The notes under the pieces: model-generated
Databases searched by the model: none
What the model was told of the DNA's origin: nothing
Seen by the model: only the letters and a program-made list of their open reading frames with translations
Program-made: the position numbers and the translations under genes
Assembly (NCBI GenBank): GCA_030267565.1
Contig: BRXU01000003.1
Location: 620,001-684,000, forward strand
From: Pleodorina starrii
Taxonomy: Eukaryota; Chlorophyta; Chlorophyceae; Chlamydomonadales; Volvocaceae
Direction of reading: 5' to 3'
DNA length: 64,000 bases
Shown: piece after piece, positions 36,240-47,569 of the stretch
How positions within the stretch are numbered: the stretch's first letter is position 1
Layout: each line of letters starts with the position of its first letter

Positions 36240-39200
36240 ACCCGCCGCCACCTCCGCCTCCGCCAGCCTGCTGTGCCCCGACAGCGAGTCGAGTGAGGAG
36301 CTGGCGGCTGACGCGGCGGTGATTCTGTCGGACCTGGCGCTCAACCCCCGGCGGCGGGTGTCGTGGGGCGCGCTGCAGGCGCTGTACACGGACGCCTTCA
36401 GGTGCGTGGGTGGTAAGAAGGACACGTCAGGTGGGTGGTAAGAAGGACACGTCAGGTGGGGGGTAAGAAGGACACGTCAGGTGGGTGGTAAGAAGGACAC
36501 GTCAGGTGGGTGGTAAGAAGGACACGTCAGGTGGGGGGTAAGAAGGACACGTCAGGTGGGGGGTAAGAAGGACACGTCAGGTGGGGGTAAGAAGGACACG
36601 TCAGGTGGGGGGTAAGAAGGACACGTCAGGTGGGGGGTAAGAAGGACACGTCAGGTGGGGGGTAAGAAGGACACGTCAGGTGGGGGGTAAGAAGGACACG
36701 TCAGGTGGGGGGTAAGAAGGACACGTCAGGTGGGGGGTAAGAAGGACACGTCAGGTGGGGGGTAAGAAGGACACGTCAGGTGGGGGGTAAGAAGGACACG
36801 TCAGGTGGGGGGTAAGAAGGACACGTCAGGTGGGGGGTAAGAAGGACACGTCAGGTGGGGAGTAAGAAGGACACGTCAGGTGGGGGGTAAGAAGGACACG
36901 TCAGGTGGGGGGTAAGAAGGACACGTCAGGTGGGGGGTAAGAAGGACACGTCAGGTGGGGGGTAAGAAGGACACGTCAGGTGGGGGGTAAGAAGGACACG
37001 TCAGGTGGGGGGTAAGAACGTGAGGTGGGATAAGGATGCGTGAGGTGGGGGGAAAGGATACGGATACGGATGGGATAAGGATACGTCAGGTGGGGGGAAA
37101 AAGGAGATGCCGCAGCCAAGGGACGAAGACGGCGGGGGGCGGAGGGCAGGCGGAGGGAGTCTTTGGTAGCTCTCGCTCTCAGTCTCGGTCTCACGTTTCG
37201 GTTTCGTTCGCTCGGTCTCACGTTTCGGCTTCGTTTCGGGCGGGAAAGAGGGGAGGAAGGCGTTTCGGGGGTGGGGCCCGCGCTCCGACTGCACCGATGG
37301 GTCTTCCCTCGTCTCCTTGCCTTGTTGTTCTTCTCCCTCTCGGGGCATACTCCTCCGGGTTTCCTGCACACCGCAATCACCACCTTAAGAGACACGCGCT
37401 GAATACCCGGCAAGTCCCGGCCTCCGCGCTGACTTCCTGCCGGGTGATGTTGCTCTCTGCTTCTCCTCCTTGCTCCTCCTCTCTGCTCCTCCTCCTCCCG
37501 GGTTCAGGGTCCGCTCGCTAACGCCGTCTCCGTCCCTTCGCTGCGGTATCCTTTTTTCTTCCCTCCTCCTCCTCCTCCTCCTCCTCTTTTTTCTGGCAGG
37601 CGGCTCCTCAACGAGGCTTCGCTGTATTTGGAGCCGGGAGCCCTCGGACCCGAGCAGCAGCAGCAGCAGGGGCAGCAGCAGGGGCAGCAGCAGCAGGGTC
37701 AAGGGCAGCAGCAGCAGCCACACCCGCATGGCGGTCTCGCGGCGCAAGCCCGGGCGCAGCTGGCGCGGCTGTGGGGCTTGGCGGTGGGTGTCGCTTGGCG
37801 CGTAGCGAGCGGTTCCGTCGGGCGGGTGCGGGGAAAGAAGGATGCCGCAGCGAATGGCCGGATACGGCGTTAGGGATGGGGGGTGGCGACGGACTGGTGG
37901 TGGTGCCTGTCTGTCTGTCTGTCTGGTGCTTTGCTAATGCTTGGGGCGTTGGGCGCTGGGCCTTGGGTTGTTAGGCACCGGACGAGGCATGGCGTGGTGG
38001 GGGAGTGAACGCCACCCGCTAGTCCCACGCCATGCCTCATCAGGCGCCTACAACCCAAGGCCCAACGCCCAAGCCAGTGTCTCATTGTCTCATTGTTTTG
38101 CACTGACTCGCAACACCACACCACACCTCGCCTCCGCCGCCGCCACCCATCACGCAGGTGCGTTCCGCTGCCGCGGCGGCGCATTTGGATCCCGACCCGG
38201 AGTCAAGGGCCATCCGCCTGGAGCAAATTGCCGTACTGTACTACGACATGGTCGTACCATGTCACCCACTGTACGACACCTTGCGCCTGGGGAGCGCTGC
38301 CGACGCGGTCCCAGCCGTGGACGCTGCCGACGCCGACGCGTCCGGCGCGCTCGCGGTCTTGTCTCCCGCGGCGGAGCCGCCGCCGGAGGCGGTACTGCAC
38401 GCTATCGCTGCCGCTTCGGACGGCGACGGCTGCAGTACATCGTCGTACATGACCCAAGTACGGCGCGACTGGCGGTACCAGGCCGCCTGCCTGGTGGCTG
38501 GCGACATGTGGTCTCGAACTGCGGCTGTCCTGAGCGGTGAGCCTGCAATGGTTTTAGGGTTTTTAAGATGGTTTTAGGGTTTTTAAGGTCTGGGGTTTAG
38601 GGCCGGCCCGCCCCAAACTGGAACACCCATTTGCGGCGCTCTTTTATCCAGTCGGTTCTCCCAACCTCCCGTCGTCCGTGGTCCGGCTCCCTTCGCTAGC
38701 GTCGCGCCTCCGTCCTGCCGCCGCTGCGCTACCATCTTTTCCATTTCCGTGATTCCGTCCCAACCCGTGCCGCTGCCGTTGCCGTCGGCATTCGGACCAC
38801 TGCAGATGAATGGCAGTACGAGTATTTCCAGGGACTACTACAGGCGCGGCGTAAGGCCCCCGGCTGGCGCCTCCGCTGCCTCGACCACCTGGCGGCGGCG
38901 GCGGCGCTGTCGACGGCGGACCCGCAGTTGTACGACAGCGGCGGCAGTGGCCTGCTGGCACCGCTGGTGGCGCTGCACGGCCGCCGGGTGCTGTGGCTTG
39001 CCAAGGCCGAGGCGCAGCGGCGGCGGCGGCGGCATGAGCGAGGGCTGCGGCGACTGGAGCCCGGAGAGGGCGAGGGCGGGGGTGGCGGCCATGCCGCGGC
39101 GGAGGGCGAGGGCGGTGAGGGTGAGGAGGAGCTGCTGCGGACGGAGCTGCTGCAGATCTGCGCCAGGTGGGGTGGGGTGGGTGGGTGGGTGGGTGGGTGG

Positions 39201-42200
39201 GTGGGTGGGTGGGTGGGTGGGTGGGTGGGTGGGTGGGTGGGTGGGTGGGTGGGTGGGTGGGTGAGTGGGTGGGTGGGTGAGTGGTCAGCCGGCAAATCTA
39301 CGATTGCGACGGGGGGGACGGCCATGCCGGTGGCGGTGCTCGCGGCGGAGGCGGTGCGGTCTCCCGAGCTGGGGCTGGGGCAGGGGCCTCGTTGCTGGAC
39401 TGGGGCGGGTGCGGTCCTGACAGACGCAGGATCTCGCCGGAGGGGATGGCGGGCAGCGGGTGGTTCAGAGGGCAGTGCGGCCCTATGGGTGGCGGCAGGG
39501 GCGCCGCGGGTCTGAAGCTCCCGCCGCCGCCGGCGGCGTCGGCGTCGGCGTTGACGTCGAGCTACCGCGGGGCCGGGCGTGTGCCAAAGCGGCGCCAACT
39601 CCACAGAACTTTCATAAAATTTCAGTCTTTATACCTCGGCAAATTGATGAACATTCCCAAAATATGACTCCTGCTGTGCTGTGCTGTGCTGTGCTGTGTT
39701 CCCCCGAAGGTACTGCTTCCAGCGCAGTCTCGCTCTGCGGCTGCATCCCGACGGGGACGCGCGCAGCCCGGTGCGCGGCTTGGGGCCCCACCTCGCCGCG
39801 GTCGCTACCGCCGCGGCGGAAGCGGGAGCAGAAGCGGCGGCGGCGGCGCCGGCGCAGTCGCGGCGAGGTAGCGATGGCGACGACGCTGAGGCTGTCGTAC
39901 AGGATACGGACGCTGCGGCGGCGCCTGCGACGTGGACGCTGGACGAGCTTACGGTATACCGGGCGCTGAGGCGGCGTCGGGGCGGGGTGTGTGTGTGTGG
40001 GGGGGCAGCGATCGTGTTGGCCTCCGCGCCGTCGCCTTCATGTTGTTGTGGTTGTTGTGGTTGTTGTTGTTGTCCCGATCGATAAGTATTGGAGGCCCGA
40101 GACTCTCGAGTACGGCAATCCTGTGGGCGGCAGCACGTGACTGAAGTGTTCGCAAATCTCCTTTGTCCTTTCCATCCTCCCAACTCCCAACTGTCGCCAA
40201 CTGTCACCAACTGTCAACCACCACCATCGGGGCCCGCAACGCAGGAGCTGCTGCTCGACGACGCGCGCCAGGCGCTCCTCTTTGCCGTACGGTCGTACAA
40301 GACGGGCAAGGAGCACCAACACTACCATCCTGGCAGGTACTTCATGGGGGGTACTTAAGGGTCCTCTCCGCCTCTACACGAATCCATGACCTTGGTGCGG
40401 TGTGGTGGTGGTGCGGCGGGTGATGCGTCCCACGATAAGCTCCTTCCAGCGTTTCAGTGGGTAGTCAGTTACAGGCCCTGTGGCGGCTCATCCAGTTTCG
40501 CTACTGCCATGTCATGATCTACATGACCTGTTATCTACATTGCCTACATTGCCGGGGGCGCCGCCGCCGGAGTCGGTCGGTCGTTGACTTTCCGCCCATT
40601 CCGCGTCCCGATCGGTTGGACTGTTTTACTTCACCTACCACGCACCGACCCACGGGTCACCCGCTTGCACCGACCCACGGCGCCACGGGTCATTCCGCCA
40701 ACCACGTCGCACATCCCGACCCACGGGTCACTCACCACGGGCCGGCCGGTCCTTAACGCTTCGCCCAGGTACATCCTGGCCCGCTGCGAGCTGCTGCTTG
40801 GTCGGCCCGACGATGCCGACTCGCAGCTGCGGCCGCTCTTCACCCCCTGCCGCGGCCGCGCGGCCTTCTCACTCAACGTCAGTCGAGTGAGCGGACAACT
40901 GCTCCGAAGACAAAAGCAGAAGCAGCAGAAGCGCAAGCAGCAGCAGCAGCAACAGCAGGGCAAGGCGCCCGCGGGCGCGGCGGCGGCGGGCGCGGCAGCA
41001 GCGGCAGCGGCGGCGGCGGCTCCGTCGCAGCGTGCCGGGCGCGAGCGGCAAGCGTCCCGTGGGTCTGCAGGTGCGGGCCGGGGAGGCGGGCCGGGCCGGG
41101 CCGGGGCCGAGGCCCCGCCGCGGCGCGGCGCGTCCGCGGGCCCGTCGTCTCAAGACCCGGATCCGGATCCGGATCACGCCCAGGAGGAGCCGGATTCGAA
41201 TCTGGATCCGGCTGAAAGTGAGGACCCGCAGGGCGGCAGCGAGCAGGAGGGCCGGCCCGCGAAGCGCCCGCGGCGGCAGGCAGCGGCCGCTGCAGGGAGG
41301 GACAGCGACCGGCTGCGTGGCGGGGCGGCGGCGGCGGCGGCGGGCAGCAGCGCGCAAGAAGCGGCGCCGCAGCGCGGAGGGCCGGCGACAGTGACGGCAA
41401 CGGACGGGGCGGAGACGGGCGAGGAGCAGGCGGAGCAGGAACCGATGGAGGATGGTGGGGAGGATGCCCCAGGCGGACGGGACCAAGACGCCGCCGCGTC
41501 GCCGTCGCTGGTGGACCAGGACGGAACAGCTTCGGCGCATCCGACGGACGCCCACCGGCGGCGGAGGCTGTCGACGGCGCTTTGGGCGGCGGAGCCGCAG
41601 GTAAGGTCCGGCTGGGCTGGGCTGGGCTGGGCTGGGCTGGGCTGGGCTGGGCTGGGCTGGGCTGGGCTGGGCTGGGCTGGGCTGGGCTGGGCTGGGCTGG
41701 GACTCGCGTGACACCCATGAGCTTTGATCTCCGTGCGATTGTTCGCGTTACCCGTGTTACGTCTGTCTGTCTGTGCATTCGAGCACACCTCGCGAATCGG
41801 CGTTGCTCTGCTTCCTTCCTTTGCTTTCAAGGAACTTGTATTTTCAAGGGAAAACCAGTTCCTCTCTTCGGGTTGGACGGTTAGACGGTTAGACCTGCGT
41901 AGGGAGGAGAGGACAGAGGAGGCAATGATTAAAAAGTGCAAAAAAGTGCGTCCTTTGGTCTAACGCCTCACTATCGGTCGTTGTAATGCTGTGCCCTCCC
42001 TTCCCTATCGGGCAAGCCAGACAGATACACATTACACAACTCCCTCTCCTCTCCTTTCCTGACAAAGTGCCTGCCCCTGCTTGTCCGCATCGCCGCCCTC
42101 GCCGGCGGTTGTTGGTTGGTGGTTGGTCTTCAGACGGTGGTTGGCAACGGTCTGGAGGAGAGCGAGCGCGAGCACGTCACGGCGCTGCGCAAGTGCCTGG

Positions 42201-44598
42201 CGCTGTACTTGCGGGTAGGTACGGTACGACAACCTACGACAACCTACGGATTTAAATCTCGGTTCTCATAGGGGATTTCTCATAGGGGGATTTGGATCCG
42301 CTTCATTATGGGCAAAAGGGAGATACTGCAGCGGAGACGGAGCCAGGCCCATACCCTCTTCTTTACGGGAGGCTCCCAAATGGACCGTCTCTCGCCATTG
42401 TGGGTTGAGCCCACTGCGCTCGAGCCGAGCAACAGATCTGGCATAGTGGGGAGATGTAAGGGGAAAGCGGTGATGTGATGTGATGTGATGTACGGCGGCA
42501 CTGGTGCCTCCAATGCGCCCCTGGGAAGGCGTTCCGCGCAAATCCGTGCCAGTCTCCATTTCCTGACAGGTATCAGACAGACCCGCGGGACGTCGCGGCT
42601 TCCGATTCGCCGCCGCCGGCGCCGCTGCCTTCGCATCCATCTCTCCATCCTCCTCCCGTGCCCGTGTGGTGTGGCGTGGTGTGCCCTGTCAGGTCGCCTG
42701 GGAGCGATCGGACCTCGCCACGCTCCAAGCCGCCGTGTCCGTACTGTACGGCACCACGGACAAGATGCCGTACATTCGCGATCTCGCGGCGCTAGCGCTG
42801 GGGCTTACGGCGACGGGCGCCGTCACGGCGGCGTGCGAGGCTGTGGGGCTGTCACTGGGTGACGTGGCCGATCGAGTGGATGCTGGGACCGGGGAAGCGG
42901 CGGCAGCCGCGCCTGCCGCTGATGGCGGCAGCGGCGGCGGCGCCGCCGCCGCTGCAGCAGCTGCTGGCGTCACCGCGGATATTACGGCGCAGGATGAGGC
43001 AGAGGCGTGGCTTACGGAGGCTCTGGAGGAGCGGATGAGGCTCAGGCTGGCGAAGGCGCGAGCCGAGGCGACGGCGGCTGAAGCGGCAGTGGCGGAGAAA
43101 GCGACGGCGGCTCAAGCGAAGGTGGCGGCTGTGGCAGCGGCGGCGGCTAACTCGGCGGCGGCGGCGGCGACTGTGGCAGCGGCGGCGGCTGAAGCGGCGG
43201 CGGTGGAGGTAACGGAGGAGATGAAAGCGGCGGCGGCGGCTTTGGCAGCGGCGGCGGCTAAAGCGGCGGCGGCGAACGCGGCTATGGCAGCGGTGATGGC
43301 TGAAACGGCGGCAGAGATAAAGGCGGCGGCGGCGGTGAAGGCAGCGGTGGCGTTGGAGGCGGCCGAGGACGCCAACGATGCTGCGCCTGCCCCGGTGACA
43401 TCTGCAGGGGTGGAGGGGCATGACGGGGCCGGTGGCGGCTCCGAGACGATGCAGATCGATGGGCCTGCGGACGCCGCCGCCGCCGCCGCCGCGACGTCCT
43501 CACCCGGGGGCCCGAAAGCCAAGCCGGGCGAGCAGCGGCAGCGGCAGCACACGGGCGGCGACGGCCGAGGCGGCGTCCCAGTGCCGGTTCAGGCTGATGG
43601 CGAGTTGGGGTCTGCGGCCGCGGCGGCGGCGGTGGCGGGGTCAGGTGAGGCTCCTCAAGTGGGCTCTGCGCCGCACGTGCAGACACGGCACCAGCACCAG
43701 CACCACGCAGCAAACGCAGCGGAGCCAGGCCCTGCGGCAGGCGCAGCGCGCGGCGGGCGGCCACCGCCCGCTGCCGCCACGGCGGCGGCGGCGGTGCCCG
43801 CCGCGCCGGCCGCGGCTGGCGGCGCCGCCGGGGCAGCGACGCCGCCGGGGCGGACGGGACTCGCCGCTTCGCCCTCCTGGATGGCAATCCTCGACGCACT
43901 GGCGCCGCTCTGTGCCCTCAACTTTGATTACTGGATAGAGTCGGCCGCCGCCGGCGGCAGCGCGGCCGGCGCCGGCGGGAAGCCTAGCTTGACGGCGGCG
44001 GCGGCGCAGGCGGCGCGCGTGGGCTGCCGTTACGGCCGTCAGGTTCCGGGGGCGGCGGCGGTGCTTCGGGAGCCGCTGCTGCGCTGCTTCAGTTTGCAGT
44101 ACATCAAGGTAGGGACAGGCTGCGTGGCCGGGCGGCCGGGCGGCCGGGCGGCGCGGCGGGAGCGTGACGACTGTTGCGGCCAACCACACCGTTACACAGA
44201 CCCGTGGGTCTCTCTTTCAATCATCCTGTAAGCTGTAACCCCATGTGATCATTAACCCAACACCCTACCAAAACGTCTGTGCCTGCCCCCTGTATTCCCT
44301 TGTCATCATGCCGTCGCCGTCCACCCCTTTAACCCCATGTGACCATCAACTCAACCAAAACGTCTCTGCCCGCCCCCGTCCCATGTCGTCGCGTCGCCGT
44401 CATCGCGTCGGCGTCGTCCGCAGGCGTTGCGCCTGACCCCCGAGGTGGGTCCGCAGCGACTGCAGGAGCTGCTGCGCCGCCTGGGTCGCCGCCACCGCGC
44501 CTCCACCCGCCTGGTTGCCGCATCGGGCTTGAGGCAGCTGGTGAGAGCGGTGGAGGAGGCAATCGCGGCGCCGGCGCCGGCGCCAGCCCAGGTGGCCG

Positions 44599-44645
<47 letters not shown>

Positions 44646-47569
44646 ACGGCAGTACCGGTGCAGGCAGCAGCGTCGGCAGGGGCCGCAGTGCAGGAAGCGA
44701 CGGTGGCAGCGGTGCCGGTGCCGCCGGCGCCGGCGCCCGGGGAGGCGGAGGCGCCGCTGTCAACAGCGGCGGCGATGGCGATGGCGGCGGCGTGTGATGC
44801 AACCCGGAAGCCCCCAAACCCGAGCCTTGCGGCAGGAGTGCCTGATCGCCCCGTCGGGGCTTTGAGCCGGGAGGAACCGGATGCCGAAGGCGACGTGGGC
44901 GTCGCCGCGGCCACCAAGCTAGATGCGAAGGCGCAGCCAGTGCATGGGGACAGCGCGGCGACGGCGACGGCGACGGCGGATGCGACCACGGCGGCGGCGC
45001 CGTCGGGAGCAGGTCCTGCGAGGCCGGCGGCGGAGGTTGCAGCGGAGCCGGAGGCGGGGACGGGGACGGGGACGGGGACGGGACCGGAGGCTGGCAGCGA
45101 GCCGGGCACTGCAGCCGGGCAGCCGGGCGGCGCTGCGGGGCCCCCGGCGACGCTTGATGAGCAGGGCGCCGGTGCCGGCGCGGAGGGCGCCGCCGGCCCT
45201 GGCGGCGGCGGCGGCGGCGGTGTTGTCGACAGCAACCTGGAGCATGCCCCTTCGCTGCAGCCTCTACAGCAGCAGTCTCCACAGCAGCAACAGCCTCCAC
45301 AGCCACAGCAGCAGTCTCCACAGCAGCAGCAGCAGGGCCTCGCGACGGCGGCGCAGCGGCCGCCAGCTGCAGCGTCTCCTCAGGAGCCGCAGCGAGCCAG
45401 GCAACGCAAGCCGTCAAGGGGCTCAAAAGGTACAGCTACAGCTACAGCTGCCGCGCCAGCTGTGGCATCAGCAGCACCACCACCACCACGGAAAGCAGCT
45501 GCAGCAGCAGCAGCACCAGCGCCGCCACCGGCCCCCGCCGCCAACATTGTCGCAGCAGGGCCGTCCGCAGAGGGAGAGGGAGGCCCTCCCTACGAGCAGA
45601 CAGAGACCGCTGGCGGCGCCACTGGCGCCACTGGGGGCGCCGCCGCCACCGCCGCATCCGTACAGCTGACCGCGACCCTGGCGTCGCTGAACCCGGAGCA
45701 GCAGGCGCTACTGTTGACGATCCTGGCAGACCAGGGCCGCAGAGGGGGCTCGCAGGCCGTTCACGATCTCCTGGCGCGAGCCGCTGTGCCGCCGCAGCCG
45801 CAGCAGCAGCCGGAGGCACAGCCACCGCCACCGCCGCAGCCGCAGCCGCCACAGCCGCAGCCGCAGCCCCAGCCGACGCGGCAGCAGCAGCAGCGTCGGC
45901 GGGGGCCGGAGTCCTCTCCGCGCGGCGCGGAGCGAGGAGGCGCCGCGCGCCGGCAGCCGCCGTCGCCTCGGGAGCAAAGCGCGGAGCGAGACGCCGCCGC
46001 TGAGGGTCTTCTCGCGCTTCACAGCTCGCCGCTGGGCCCAGGGGCCGCGGCGGCGGGAGCGACGGCGGCGGCGCGAAGGATGGCCGTCGCCTTCGCTGAT
46101 GCCGGTGCCGGGACTGGGCAGACCCAGGCGCTGTGGCAGCAGGCGTCGGCCGGGGTCCAGGAGCCCGGACTGGCGGCGGCGGCGGCCGCGAGGTCGCCCA
46201 CGCAGCTGCGGCGGTTGGTGCTGGTGCCGGGGGGGCACGTGCCAATCGATGTGTCGGCGGCGCAGTTTGTGTCGGCGGCGCAGATGCAGCAGGTGCTGAT
46301 CGCGCAGGGGCAGCAGGGGCTACAGCAGCAGGGGCAGCGGCTACAGCGCCAGCAGCAGCAGCAGCAGCAGCAGCAACAGGCTCTAGATCTGCAACGGCGC
46401 CAACAGGTCGACTTGCAAGCGCTGCTGCTGCAGCAACAACAACAGCAGCAGCTTGAGCAGCTGCTTCAACAGCAGCTATTGCGGCAGCAGCAGGAGCAGC
46501 AGCAGCAACAGCGGCAGCAGCTATTGCGGCAGCAGCAGGAGCAGCAGCAGCAACAGCGGCAGCAGTTGTTGCTACAGCAGCAGCAGCAGCGGCAACAGCT
46601 GCAGCCGTCACCGCTGCGGCAGTGGCAGCAGCCCACGCGCTACGAGACTGTGGTGGCGCTGATCCATGAGGCCTTTCGTCACGTTTTGGACGAGGAGCTG
46701 GAGTCGTACATGCTGCGAGTGCTGCGGCGGGTACGTATCCTTCCGTATTCTTCCGTATCGCATGTAGAATATTCCGTGCAGCCCCTTCAGGGGACAGCGA
46801 AGCCGCCGCCGCTCCCGTTTCCCCGCTATGGGTTCCAACTTCCAAGCCCCCCCCCTGAGCCCCCCTGAAATGCCCTCTTCACATTTATTGAGCGCGTGTG
46901 CAAGCGAGCAGTGCGCCCGTGTCCACTGCCGTGGTGGTATTACGTTCGTACTACTGTACGATCACAGGGGCCCACAAGCGCCCGGTCCGGATCGCGGGTT
47001 TCCACGGGCATAGCTTTCCTTTGCCGCTCTTTGCGTTGGCTTTTTGGAGAAGTCGACCGCACCTCGGTCCACACCGCTGCTAGACAGCTGCAGCAAGGGA
47101 ACCGCGCACACGGGAACCGCGTGCTGCAGACCACGTGCGCCAAGCCGCCAACCCGCCCCTCGTTCCACACCGCGCGCACCTGCACCTGCACCTGCGCACG
47201 CGCCTGTGTCTGTCTGCACAGCGGGAACGTCGTATTCGCGGACCGCTTCCGCCCATCTCCCAGCGGTCCCCGGTTGCTTGCTGCGTCCTGGTGGCTAACC
47301 GGAAGGGAACACGGCCACCCGTTTACCCAAGAGTCGGCAGCTCCTGGTCGTGAGACAGCGCAGCAACAACTACCGGCAACCGACCGCGCTCCAACTACCA
47401 ACTACCCTAACTGTAAATTGCGCAGGTGACGGACGTGGAGATGCAACAGGAGTTGCTGGTGGGTGTGCAAACCATTCTGAGGGAGGCGGAGCCGAGGCCG
47501 CAGCAGGCCGCCGGGTTGCGCCTGTTGCTGAACAGGCTGGAGCAGCGGCTGGCTGGGGGCGGGTTTTAG
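25599..47569 (+). CDS. CABIN1: Giant CABIN1-like subunit of HIRA histone chaperone, 21 exons
   Basis: Plus-strand exons: 25599-25655, 26041-26121, 26491-26562, 27047-27095, 27555-27823, 28266-31065, 31300-31469, 32051-34804, 35062-35250, 35413-35793, 36091-36401, 37600-37783, 38158-38536, 38806-39166, 39710-39953, 40245-40336, 40769-41600, 42134-42214, 42693-44108, 44424-46730 and 47426-47569. All phases agree and give about 4,390 residues; human CABIN1 has about 2,200. The start MVRLATFNARN matches the CABIN1 N-terminus, followed by ETPEAQEARL, FQAMLRHPLL and TLRELRFLATRNLA. TPR-type helices follow (VLWHRLADVALQDGRPGLAR; MYWWLRGHLLERENK; LSDLALNPRRRVSWGALQ; RYILARCELLLGRPDDA; WERSDLATLQAAV). 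Between them lie long Ala/Gly/Gln/Pro runs, which account for the extra length. CABIN1 is the TPR scaffold of the HIRA complex, which deposits H3.3 outside replication in the nucleus. Exon 15 may instead end at 39986. The antisense frames within the large exons are shadows. Confidence 0.9.
26578..26817 (+). repeat. Minisatellite in CABIN1 intron 3
   Basis: Eight copies of a 26-33 base unit, core GTGACTTGCCACCTGGGTGG, starting about 15 bases after the exon 3 donor (CAG|GTGGGG at 26562/26563). It is G-rich on the coding strand. Confidence 0.93.
27118..27210 (+). repeat. (GGGCT)n-rich stretch in CABIN1 intron 4
   Basis: Two short blocks of GGGCT pentamers separated by a degenerate G-rich stretch, beginning about 25 bases after the exon 4 donor at 27095/27096. 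The same pentamer forms the array in intron 17. Confidence 0.85.
36412..37016 (+). repeat. 25-bp minisatellite in CABIN1 intron 11
   Basis: About 24 nearly identical copies of a 25-base unit containing GGTAAGAAGGACACGTCAGG. It starts ten bases after the exon 11 donor (36401/36402) and decays into degenerate units up to about 37100. Every unit contains CAGGTGGG and GGTAAG, both good matches to a 5' splice site. The unit is far too short and has no unique spacers, so it is not a CRISPR array. Confidence 0.97.
37939..38074. repeat. Long foldback hairpin in CABIN1 intron 12
   Basis: The 5' arm at 37939-37997 pairs with the 3' arm at 38025-38074 around a 27-base loop. Both arms share GCTTGGG, GCGTTGGG, CCTTGGGTTG and GAGGCATGGCGTGG (as reverse complements). 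The main asymmetry is an extra six bases in the 5' arm. It lies wholly inside intron 12 (37784-38157) and would fold in the pre-mRNA; it may be a small-RNA precursor or a foldback element. Confidence 0.8.
38551..38590 (+). repeat. Telomere-like TTTTAGGG words
   Basis: Two copies of GGTTTTAGGGTTTTTAAG in tandem in CABIN1 intron 13. The core equals the Chlamydomonas-type telomere repeat. Confidence 0.8.
39167..39285 (+). repeat. (GGGT)n array at CABIN1 exon 14 donor
   Basis: About 28 copies of GGGT. The array starts at the first intron base: the donor CAG|GTGGGG merges directly into the repeat. Confidence 0.96.
41611..41701 (+). repeat. (GGGCT)n array in CABIN1 intron 17
   Basis: About 18 copies of the pentamer GGGCT, starting about ten bases after the exon 17 donor (CAG|GTAAGG at 41600/41601). 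Confidence 0.97.

Noticed and set aside
36412..37016. Regular 25-base repeats as a CRISPR array
   Set aside because: Units abut with no unique spacers, and the region is an intron of a eukaryotic gene.
45442..46845. 467-codon minus-strand open frame within CABIN1 exon 20
   Set aside because: It is a shadow of the poly-Gln/Ala coding strand; the sense exon joins its neighbours in phase and ends in the conserved helix ETVVALIHEAFRH.
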